Assembly (NCBI GenBank): GCA_015039365.1 | Contig: WION01000580.1 | Location: forward strand, 1 to 31,221 | Source: Amanita rubescens | Lineage: Eukaryota > Basidiomycota > Agaricomycetes > Agaricales > Amanitaceae | Direction: 5' to 3' | DNA: 31,221 nucleotides | Shown here: piece by piece, positions 19,123-29,034 of the stretch | Layout: each line of letters begins with the position of its first letter | Position numbering within the stretch: the first letter of the stretch is position 1 | Position numbers and translations under genes: made by a program | Notes under the pieces: generated by a model | Databases searched by the model: none | The model's input: the letters and a program-made list of their open reading frames with translations, nothing else | What the model was told of the DNA's origin: nothing

Positions 19123-19553
19123 AGTGTCAAGTTTTTTGTAACACTTTAAGTTGCCATTGATGGCCGAAGCCTTCTAAAAAAAACAAACTAAAATTACCAT
19201 GTTTTTGTCGATGTTACTCATCTGCTTCTCACAAAATTTATACATATAGGTCTACATATTTAATAATAAGATATTGCTGCTCGTATTTAGAGAATTAGAG
19301 CCTTATTGTGTACAGTTCGGAGCTCCATATTGCTTCGCTCCGAACTGTATAACGGCAACTACCGACTCGCGACTTGGCAAGCAAGATCAAATAATAATCA
19401 TCGTGTGAGATCTGAGATCATTCCGTTTCTGCTTCGGTAAACGCTGCTCTGTGCTGTCCACCAGAACCAATGATGTGCGGTGCCTTCATCTTAGCTTCAA
19501 TTGCTGGGTGAATCCCAGCACCACTGCTCACCATGTTTGTGTGGATAGGAGCC
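19123..19553 (+). repeat. Unknown repeat family, right copy
   Basis: Collinear with 9155-9575 (shared anchors AAGTTTTTTGTAACACTTT, TACATATAGGT, GCTCCGAAC, TACCGACT, CTTGGCAAGCA, ATTGCTGGGTGAA). Near its end it carries the hairpin GCTGGG-TGAAT-CCCAGC. Its loop and closing pair differ from the left copy, but pairing is kept. No coding capacity. Confidence 0.65.
19311..19349. repeat. Perfect 13-bp inverted repeat (hairpin)
   Basis: TACAGTTCGGAGC (19311-19323) and its exact reverse complement GCTCCGAACTGTA (19337-19349) are separated by 13 bases. In the left copy of the same repeat family the right arm is conserved while the left arm is only partly recognisable. Confidence 0.9.
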
Positions 19554-19767
19554 CCACTTCATCTGGCCCCTGTTGTCTCACGCTCGCATCAGCCCGCTGC
19601 CTGGAGCAATACAACGGTCTTCCACACCACTCCCCATGCTCTCCTCAACGATACCATGCATCTGTATAAACTCTCGGCTATACGACAGGCAAGGTGCGTA
19701 CTTCTGCAGTTTTAAAGTGATAATTTAATGACCCTGCAGTGCTTGGCCTCTGCAGCCGCTCACGACT

Positions 19768-20112
19768 CATGACCCTCATAATGCCCCACGCGTCCAATAA
19801 CTTGACGCGCATGCTTGGCATCCACCCCACTCCCCCCAGAACCATCTACTCACCCTCAATCGGTGCTACGCACTCCCTGCGCATTCTGGCAACACCGGCC
19901 GTCACCTGAACTGCCCCGATGTCCATCACCCTCGGCTACCATTCGTGTACCCTCAGAATGCCCCAAAAACTCGATGCACACCCTCGGCATCCTACTTACA
20001 CATCCCAGAGCCACCTGCTCACCCTCAATTGACGCTATGCACTCCCTGTGCATCCTTGGTAACCCTGTGACCCATCACCTGAAACCACCCCAACATCCAT
20101 TACCCTCGGTAA
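19768..20112 (+). repeat. Degenerate tandem repeat, period about 170 bp
   Basis: CACCCTCAAT at 19851 and 20020 begins two segments that share CTA(C/T)GCACTCCCTG(C/T)GCAT, GTCACCTGAA/ATCACCTGAA and CATTACCCTCGG-like stretches in the same order. A partial third unit precedes them (ACCCTCATAATGCCCC versus ACCCTCAGAATGCCCC). The DNA is C-rich and no coding meaning is evident. Confidence 0.6.
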
Positions 20113-20205
20113 TGCAATAGCAGTACTATTCTGTGCTTGTAGACATATTCTATCTTATCAATATATCACATAATAAAATTAATTAAACAAACTATTTACC
20201 TAAGA

Positions 20206-20252
20206 ATGGCCTCGGACATGCCACGCAAAGCGATGGCCCACATCACCAAGTT
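20206..20252 (+). repeat. 47-bp hairpin repeat, second copy
   Basis: Nearly identical to 19071-19117, in the same orientation, 1135 bp downstream. Homology stops abruptly after CACCAAGTT. The ATG at 20206 opens a 71-codon frame that begins MASDMPRKAMAH, whereas in the other copy the same frame stops after 17 codons. Coding is therefore doubtful. Confidence 0.85.
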
Positions 20253-21049
20253 GCTTCATCGTAGAAGTCCTCTTACTGGCGGACGGCTCTGGACACGTGG
20301 TGATATTTCCATTCTAAAACACTGCCATGTGCTCAGTAGCGCAAATGTCGGATCGCGCTCCCCACATGATCTGCAAGGCGTAAATGTCAAATGGAGAGCA
20401 TGGAGGATGTTGAGCCTTTGACTTCTAGCTGCCAATTTCGCTACTTACTTCGCTGCACATCCACCAGCTTTGTCTACACCGCACCTGTACATCTCAGTGT
20501 TTAGATCTGGCCATGACGCGTGACGCGTGACGGGTTTGACCAATCTCCGCGTTCAAATTGCCTATGGCACCGTTCCATTATGCCCGATAGAGGGAGACGG
20601 ACGACGTAAACAAGAGCACAAGATTTGAAGGGAAGAAGTAGGTCTAAGTTGTTGGTCGCAGACCGTGGTCACCGTCGAGATGGACTGATCATGTAGCCAA
20701 TCCCCAGAAGTGAAGTCCAGGGAGATCATGGTGGAGGAGGGAACATGAGTGTGTGGTGAAGGAAATGAACAGGGCAGTGGCTTCTGGGAGGGTTAAAAGC
20801 AGACTAAGCCTGGGGAAAGAACAACTAGAGATGTTCTTGGCATAAGCAGGCAAAGCATGAGGTGATCCAAAAGGCAACATTGAATGGGAGAGGTCATTGA
20901 TATGCAAGTGGATGCATAAAGATGGAGAGATCTCAAGTGCCACTACAAGTTATGGTAGCCTCAATCTCAGCATATCAACATTCAGCACACTATATAATAA
21001 TAATTCTACATTAGCATTAAACCATGGTTTGCAGAGCATTTCCTTAGAA
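20253..21049. other. Gene-free stretch with triple TGACGCG motif and ankyrin relic
   Basis: TGACGCG TGACGCG TGACGGG lies in tandem at 20514-20534 and includes two ACGCGT hexamers, the core of the fungal MCB cell-cycle element. No gene start suited to it is evident. At about 20955-21049 the minus strand continues as a decayed ankyrin unit downstream of the receptor's stop codon. Nothing else recognised. Confidence 0.4.
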
Positions 21050-24000
21050 TCACAGTGCATCCACATTTGCTCCTCTTTCAAGCAGCAGCTCAACAACCTG
21101 CTCATGACCCCCAAGTAATGCAGCTTGGAGAGCATTTCCATATTCTCCTCCTTGTGCATTCACATCTGCTCCTTTTTCAAGCAACAGCTCAACAACCTGT
21201 TTATGATTTTGGTATGATGCAGCTTGTAGAGCATTTCCATAGAATCCTCTCTGAGCATTCACATCTGCTCCCCTTTCAAGCAGGAGCTCAACAACCTGTT
21301 TATGACCCTCAGATGATGCAGCTTGGAGTGCATTTCCATAGAATCCTCCTTGTGCATTCACATCTGCTCCTTTTTCAAGCAGCAGCTCAATAACAGGCTC
21401 TTTATGATAGTAGTATGATACAGCTTGGAGGGCATTTCCATAGAATCCTCCTTGTGCATTCACATCTGCTCCTTTTTCAAGCAATAGCTCAACAACTTGT
21501 TTATCATTGTGGCATGATGCAGCTTGGAGAGCATTTCCATATTCTCCTCCTTGTGCATTCACATCTGCTCCTTTTTCAAGTAATAGCTCAACAACCTGCT
21601 CATGACCCCCAAGTAATGCAGCTTGAAGAGCATTTCCATATTCTCCTCCTTGTGCATTCACATCTGCTCCTTTTTCAAGCAGAAGCTCAACAACCTGTTT
21701 ATGACCCTCAGATGATGCAGCTTGGAGAGCATTTCCATAGAATCCTCCTTGTGCATTCACATCTGCTCCACTTCCAAGCAGCAGCTCAACAACCTGTTTA
21801 TGGCCCTCAGATGATGCAGCTTGGAGAGCATTTTCATAGAATCCTCTTTGTGCATTCACATCTGCTCCTTTTTCAAACAGCAGCTCAACAACCTGTTTAT
21901 GATTTTGGTATGATGCAGCTTGGAGAGCATTTCCATAGAACCCTCTTTGTGCATTTACATCTGCTCCTTTTTCAAGCAGCAGCTCAACAACCTGTTTATG
22001 ACCCCCAGACGATGCAGCTTGGAGAGCATTTCCATATCTTCCTCCTTGTGCATTTACATCTGCTCCTTTTTCAAGCAGTAGGTCAATAACATGTTTATGA
22101 CCATGTTTGGATGCTTTTTCCAAACTATTTCCATATTGACCTTGCATACACTGTCCAAGAAGGACTCTGACAGTGGCTGTATGACCACATTGTGAAGCTG
22201 CAGAAACTGCTTTTATAACCTCTGATTCATTGACTACAGTTGGCAAGAACCATTCAACCATCCCACTGAGACCATGAAATGCAGCACACTGCAAAAGGCT
22301 GGAACTGTCCATATTTTCAATCATTGATCTTTGATAATTATTCACCCTCACCCAATTGTTAAATGCAAAGCTCCCCAGTACAAAAAATTTCTGCATCTGT
22401 TCCATGCTAGATTCATCCTCATTATCAGCTAGGATATGCTTTGGCCAATTATTTGCAGCATATCTGATCATTGATTTCATGTATTTTTCATTAACATCAA
22501 GAAAGCAGATGGACCGACTTGGGCAGCTTTCCCTTGAATGAAGCAAATAAGCCAAACAGCAATGCCCAACAAATCTGTTCCCAATGGAAGGATCAATGAT
22601 GATTCTTGACTGTATTATCCTTGGCTTTTCTACAATATACTGCTTTACAGAAGCATGTGCCAGTTGTACTGTGTTGTCATCCATTTTAGTCACAAGACTA
22701 GAACAAATAACCAAGATATCTTCTGGGGATGACAAGCTTCCATTTGAATTAAAGGTTTTGTCATCCATATCAAATTCCACAATGCCAGCAAGATAATCAA
22801 TGTGTATTGGATGTTCTGCAAATGTCAGCCATAACAACAGTTTTGCAGCATCAGGTGCATCAGCAGTTGAAATCCTGTTCAGAATTTGGTCATACGTTGC
22901 CTCTAGAGTGTCAGGAAGATGATCAAGAATATATTTCAATGTTGTTTTCCTCTTGGTGCACTTCTTCAGCTCATCTAGTTGGCAGGCAACCCAGCGGAAC
23001 CTATAGCTTTACTGTCATGCAAATCACTATGTTAGTCAAGCTACACTTACATTCCTGTGGCAGTTCCCAAAAGTGCCTTCCTGATTGAAGCTTTCTCATC
23101 TGGTGTCCATCCTCCCAACTCCCATGAAGATTGAATGCTATGGTCAATGTATTTTGCAATATCATCATTCACAGGCATCTTTGACATATCAACTTCTATG
23201 GGCTTGGTTGAGGCCATATATTCAAATATCTTTTGTTCCTTCCTGCTGGTCACAAGAAGGTGACATTGTGCAAAGCCACATCCATGCAAGCTTTGAATGA
23301 ATTCCAAAATATTTCCAATGTCCAGACATTCATCCAGAGCATCAATAAGCAAATACACCAGTTTAAATCCAGCTATAAACTCTTTCAAGACTTCCCAAAG
23401 TTTATCATTTGAAGGTTTTGAAAGCCCATCCATACAATCCTCATAAGCCTTTTCCAGAATGAAGAGGTCAGATGGCTGCTGAGCAAGGAGACTGGTGACA
23501 AGTGCTCTGAGAATTTCAGTGACAGTTCTCTTTTTTGCATCAGAAATGTCACAGTAGAAATATGCCAATGTAGTGGAACCCTTTTGAACAATGCATTGAA
23601 TGTCTCTGACAACTGTAGAGCTTCAGGCCATTAAGAAATATATTGTCAACCAAAAAATTGCTTAACTCACAAGACCACAGTTTTTCCTGCCCCAGCTACA
23701 TAAGATGATGTTAGCAGCATATGGTTTCAGTTTGACATTTTGCTCACAAATGCCATGAATCCACATGAATGAATTGGGGTCCTTTTTCCAATTCACATAC
23801 ATTTTATTTTCCAAGAGCCATGTTCCAGTACCAGCACGGTGTTTTTCAGTGGCACTGTGATGGTTAGTAGATGGATCACAAGGTGCCAACCACTCTCTGT
23901 ATTTTCCTATTATACATGTTGAATTAATTTCTTTGACATGTGCAAATAACCTACTGATGTTTGAAAAAGTGGTGGTATGAACTGAAGGAATGATAAAGGA

Positions 24001-24517
24001 ATGAATTTCATCAGTCTAGATACTCACTGTTTATCTGTAAATCTATTATCACAACTGATCATCCCTGTTTTTTAAACCACATACATAATCTCCATGGATT
24101 TCATTTATAATGGAATTGCTAATGAAATTCTGAACACTGGGAGGGACACTAGCACTGCCCCTCTGTTTTAGCAATGTATGGAATAAATGGGAATGAGTGT
24201 ACCTTGGATTTGGCAAGAGAACAGAGCTAAGAACATTTTTTATGCATATCATTTTCACTACAGAGATGAGATGCTTACTAGGGGTGATTGTACACAATTG
24301 GCACATCACTACAACATGATGATTATGGTCATCAGTGGCTGAATCATCAAGATACAACTGACCTTTGTTGATCTGCCATATCTGATCTGTTATCAATGGG
24401 TATTGGCATGCCACTAGGATCATTGATGTTCCTAGGCTTTTTCCTGCCATCATCATGAACATCAGCGCCGTCGGATAGAGCACGCTTGCGAGCAGTTATC
24501 GAGTACGAAGGCAGCAT
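21050..24517 (-). CDS. NACHT-ankyrin NOD-like receptor (NLR)
   Basis: Fungal NLRs are STAND NTPases that sense non-self through C-terminal repeats and signal through an N-terminal domain. The likely start is the ATG at 24517-24515 (MLPSYSITARKRALSDG). A segment with NFISNSIINEIHGDY (about 24095-24050) and WLAPCDPSTNHHSATEKH (about 23895) is typical of the region before NACHT in mushroom NLRs. A 25-nt exon (23695-23671) encodes the P-loop in the joined context HGISGAGKTVVFS. Walker B is LLIDALDEC (about 23340), followed by LLVTSRKEQK. Introns that fit: 23747-23696, 23670-23621 and 23050-23001. The exons upstream of about 23950 are not fully resolved. The C terminus is an array of ten near-identical 33-residue ankyrin repeats plus two degenerate ones, ending GANVDAL. 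No known N-terminal effector domain was seen. Confidence 0.82.
21053..22100 (-). repeat. Ankyrin repeat array, 99-bp period, ten near-identical units
   Basis: ACATCTGCTCC and neighbouring bases recur every 99 bp. The encoded unit is YGNALQAAS-xxGHKQVVELLLEKGADVNAQGG. Variation is concentrated at two places: the residue before YGN (F, E, R) and the 3-4 residues after QAAS (SGG, YQN, SEG, LLG, CHN, YYY). The 5th and 10th units share the same variant, as do the 2nd and 9th. The 7th unit is one codon longer. The pattern indicates recent duplication and exchange among units. Confidence 0.95.
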
Positions 24518-25058
24518 AATGGTGGTCAGCGAGAAAGATAAGGAACGTGAGAAAGCAGTGTGACTTGTCACTCTCTTACTCGATTTGGCGAAAATGAAAT
24601 AGGAGATCAACGCCTCGATTGTCGGCTTCTATCCTCTATCCTAAGTTGTGTTGGCATGTGCAAGGAAATGTGTAAAGAATGGGCAAGTTCTAGAAGTAGC
24701 GCAAATGTACCGGCGGGGAGGTTTTACCTGTCCAACGTCTCGATCGTACGTGCTGCGGTCCGAAACGATATTGGTACTGTGCAGACTGGTCGTATTCACC
24801 GAATGGAAGCAGGGCCCCAGTACTGTATAGATTGATTTACATCTACGGCTCATCGTGCCACATGTTCTTGATAAGTGAATTGAGATCGGTTTGCCGCTAT
24901 GCACGATACTTCGCCTAAAGAGGGAGGGCAGCGGGAAAGTGATCCGCACGATCGAATAGCGTTTGCGCCGGCAGGGTGAATTGCTCGCTGAGCTATAAGA
25001 ACGCATCCCGGTTGGTGATGATTGTTTTGGGTGTTGGTGGTTTTGAAATTCGTTACGC
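24518..25058. promoter_or_regulatory. Divergent intergenic region between the NLR and PHD-SET genes
   Basis: 541 bases separate the two putative start codons. TATAAG at 24994-24999 lies about 60 bases before the PHD-SET start at 25059 and may be its TATA element. No clear TATA is seen on the NLR side. Other open frames in the region are short and unsupported. Confidence 0.4.
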
Positions 25059-28000
25059 GTGGCTGTGCAGTTTGTTATGAACGACCACCAAAGCGTCCCG
25101 CCAGTGATTCCGCTCAAGCGCGCGCACGACGACGAGGACGGAATCAGTTGCATTTGCGGTTTTTCTTACGACGACGGGTTTTCAATCGCATGCGACGACT
25201 GCTCTCGCTGGTGCCACGCCGCTTGCTTTGACATCGTCGACGGCCACGTACCGGAAGAATGGCGTTGCTGGCTCTGTGTCCCAAGACCGGTTGACAAGGA
25301 TAAGGCGGTCAAATTACAGCGAGCGAGGCTCAGGCAGGGTCAAGGAAACGACCGGAAGCAGCGCAGAGCAAGTACGACCACAGTTCCTGACGATTCTCAT
25401 TCTAATTCTTCCTGGTCTTTGTCCTACGTCCACATCCCCCACGACATCGTCCCCCACCACGACACACGAGAAAAACTGAGACGCCAAGCTCAACACTGGC
25501 GCGGTGTCACCGCCCTCGACGACGGCCCACGTACAACCGTCAAACCATTACCACCTTCGTCATTCTCAAATCCTGCTCTTTCTCTCTACACAAACCCATC
25601 CGTTCTACCTCCAGCTTACGCCGTACACACTTCATCGCCAATCCCAGAAGACCATCTCATTACACCATATACATCCACTATCACCCCCTCCTCGTCATAT
25701 CTCTCAGACCCCCTCAACTCGTATGCCCACCTGGGCATGCCAAAACCCTTCGTCCATCTCATTGGACCACCCCTCGATATCGCCCTCGACTCTCGAATCG
25801 CTGGAAATAGCGCCCGCTTTGTCCGGAATGGATGTCGGCCAAACGCCGTTCTTCGTCCCTTCCTTTGTCCACGGTCTCAACAGGACACCTTGTCCTTCGG
25901 AGTCTTTGCTTTGAGAGATCTGAAAGCGAACGAAGAAGTAGTGTTGGGATGGGAGTGGGATGATGGACATGTAGTCCATCATTTACCGGCGCTAATCGAA
26001 ACACCTGAAATGTTTCCGTGAGTCCTTGCTGTTTACCCCTTGTGTTGGTCTGAGAGTTTACTTTTAGCGTTCTTTCTCCCGATGATACCGTCAGTCCCGA
26101 AAAATTGGACCATATCCGCAATCAGCTGTCGAATATCTTACACGCGCTCAGTTCGACATTTACGACGTGCGCGTGTGGTGCACGGGCCAAGAATTGTGCA
26201 ATAACGCAAATGGCGGCGTTCGTGGATGGGGATGTGAATATGATTCATCATCCTGAAAAGGTGGATTTGGGCCCGTTGGTTGGTAAGAGGAGGGGATTTA
26301 GGACGAAGGAACGGGTGCCCTATTCGGGCGGATTGAGTGGAATGGAGATGTACGACGCCGAGCATGAAGAACCTCAACAACATCCAGTCGTCATTGTGTC
26401 GCCTGCATCGCCAGCGCCGGAGATTCCACCTGCAAAGATAACAAGAATCCAATGCCCCGCAACGCCCAACGATAGACCACCAGATCCACCCGAACAGGAG
26501 CCAGAGCTACCCATGTTGCCTTGTGAAGACCGGATGCCGCCCAAGATGAGGAAAAAATGGATTCATAGGGAGTTGGAAGCACTTCGGGAGTCAAGTGCGA
26601 GGTGCTTGGATAGTCCGCCGGTCGGGTTAGGAATTAGGGTGGAAATGGACGTGGATGGTGCGTGTTGTTTCGTATCCTCGACAACCTTACTCATATCTAT
26701 ATACAGATTCCATTTCTATGCCACCACCACCTGTACCGTCGGATCGGACACCGGATCCGTCCACTACGACTTCTCCTTCCTCTTCCTTTGCCCGGTTATC
26801 TCTCATATCACCAACAATACCCGGAATGCCACCCAGCGCGCCCATGCCCTTGTCCACATCGTGGTCTCCGCTGACGCGGACACCACAAACCGTCGTGGAC
26901 GAGGCAGACACGTTTTTGGTTTCAACTCCCCGGTCACCGTCACCTCCACCAATGGAAGAAGGAATGGAGGAAGACTCGCTAACGGTGCCCGAACAGGCAC
27001 CGTTACCATCGCCTCAATCACCACCGCCATCGCCACCCGAGTCACCACCGCCAGCATCCCCGCCATCACCTGCAGAAGATATTATACTTGACCATGAACC
27101 TCCGATTTCGTCGCCAGAGGTGGTTGTGATTACGGAGCCTTCTCTTCCCCCGCCGCCGCCGCCACCACCGCCACCGCCACCACCACCGCCAGTCGATGAA
27201 CTTGAAATGGAAAACAGCATACCGGGGTTGGACGGTACACATGGCATATTTGCTACAATGAATGAAGTTCCAACTGCTACGGAGCCTGTTTCGGAACTCG
27301 CGCCTGCTTCTTCACCAACAACCTCTGTCTCATCTTTGGAGCCGTCAACTCTGACGGCGAGGGCGAAGATGAAAATTTCATTGAAAGATTTCGCGATTCG
27401 GAAGAGGAAGCAAAGGGAAGAAGAGAGGTCAAAGGTAGAAGAGGAGCGTGAGCGGGTTCAGGGGGCGAAGGAAGAGGGCGAGGAAGAAGAATGGGAGGAG
27501 GAGCATCAAAAACGGTTGAAGATGGAGAGGGATAGGGAGGAAGAACATTCAAAGAGGTTTTTCCCGATACCGCCTGCGATTGAGACGAGGCAGGCGAAGC
27601 AAGAGGTCATTGAAGCTACGATTGGGATTATGAGTGGAGAGGAGAGCGCCGGCGGGTTGTCGTATGAAGACGGAGAGATCTCGAGCGCCGGTGGTACGCC
27701 GCCCTTGCCACCGCAGTCGACGTCTCAGTCTAGCATCAAATCGCGGTCGATGAGCACGGGGACTACAACGAATTTGTTCAGATCGCATACACCGCCTACG
27801 CAACCACGTTTATTCAACGCTTCACCTTCACCTTCAAACGCACCCGTACCTTTCATCTCTGCTAGTGTAAGCGCTAGTAGTGCCACCACATTGACACGTC
27901 GGCCTCCTCCAACCTTTCGCCTACCCACCAGTTTACCGGCAGCTTCGACTTTAATAACCTCTACCACGTCCCCCGGCGCCGGGGCTTCTTCTACCTCCAC

Positions 28001-28385
28001 TTTTACTGCAACAAACACACCTACACCGTTACCTTTATCGAGACCTTTGCCTAGCGGACCGCGAGCGCTTCGAGCGGTCAATAGTCAGCCGATGAACAGC
28101 ATGCCCATGAACATGTCCGGGATGGGCATAATGGGAACAACACCTGCTACATCGGTAGCATCTGGGTCTTCTAGTACGACCTATAACCAACCGCCTCCAC
28201 CGCCTTATCGGTCGTTTTCGGGACCTGGGTATATACCGCGGGGACCGAGTGCGGATCGGGATAGGGAGAGGGAGCGGGAGAGAGATAGGATGGATTGGGA
28301 GAGGGATAGGGAACGAGAACGAGAACGGGAGAGGGGGTGGCAGCAGAGATCGAGGGTGAGAGGGCCACCTGGGTGGGGGCGGTGA
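25059..28385 (+). CDS. PHD finger and SET domain protein, Set3/UpSET type
   Basis: This is probably a chromatin regulator of the Set3 histone-deacetylase complex type, acting in the nucleus; the role is inferred from domain order. Exons: 25059-26017, 26068-26657, 26707-28385. Introns are 50 and 49 nt with GTGAGT/TTTTAG and GTGCGT/TACAG, and the phases join exactly, giving about 1075 residues. The PHD finger has all eight ligands (C31, C33, C45, C48, H53, C56, C70, C73) and the aromatic W51. The SET core lies at about residues 225-320: RIAGNSARFVRNGCRPNA, then FGVFALRDLKANEEVVLGWEWDDG. The usual catalytic-site tyrosine region is replaced by LGWEWDD, as in non-catalytic Set3-type SET domains. 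The C-terminal half is disordered: a run of 15 prolines (about 665-680), an acidic-basic helix (about 745-800) and an Arg/Glu/Asp-rich tail. An alternative start is Met7. Confidence 0.85.
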
Positions 28386-29034
28386 GGAGGAGGAGGAGAA
28401 GAAGGGCGATGTTAGACTTTTTTTTTTTTTTTACCTTATCCTTATTTGTTTTACTTTCGCGGTTTCGGAGGGACGTTCTTTTTTTTTCTATTTGGGTCAT
28501 TTGTATGGTGTGTGTGTATGGATATATATACAAACGTAATAAGCTCCCAGGAGTGGCTTGAGGATGGTGGAGAGGTAACTATCGCAACCACTCGAAGGAG
28601 AACGAGGCTCGAACCAATCGAAGAGCAAAAGTTGGGTTCCCGTCATCTATCGGGAATTCCGGTATCGGGCTCAGGTCACCAGTGGTGACAAACTGGAAAC
28701 CAGTCAAGTACATCATTCAACTCTGAATGTTGTTTCCTCTTTCAGCTTCCTCGAGCGAGGATGGCGGTCGGCTTCACGACCATAGTAAGGATATTCAACT
28801 ACTGCCATTTCGTTAACCCGGGAGGTTGTGGGGCACGGGGAAGCTGGCTGGGATTGAGGTAGTCGTTGGGGAGATGACAACGGTCGCTTTGACGAGTCCA
28901 CGTCTTCTTCTTTCGGTACCGGTGGTGATGGTGATCGGGAAGTATACTAAAAGCGAGAGTCGGGTCGGAAGGCAACCCGATCAGCCGGGGCGGAAATCAC
29001 ATTCATGTGTATTTTTGTGCCATAACGCCTGCAT
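28386..29034. other. Convergent 3' intergenic region
   Basis: It lies between the ends of the PHD-SET gene (+) and the F-box gene (-) and should hold both 3' untranslated regions. A run of 15 T at 28418-28432 and a second T-rich stretch at about 28480-28490 follow the PHD-SET stop. No gene recognised. Confidence 0.5.

Noticed and set aside
21055..22089. Long plus-strand open frames across the ankyrin array
   Set aside because: The repeat period (99 bp) is a multiple of three, so an antisense frame free of stops repeats itself. The real coding strand is minus.
26687..27803. Antisense open frames over the proline-rich and acidic part of the PHD-SET gene
   Set aside because: Low-complexity CCN/GAR codons give stop-free complementary frames. 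The plus-strand exons join in phase and continue the domain-bearing protein.
28600..28625. tRNA B-box-like GGTTCGAGCC on the minus strand
   Set aside because: The surrounding bases do not form a T-arm stem or a cloverleaf.
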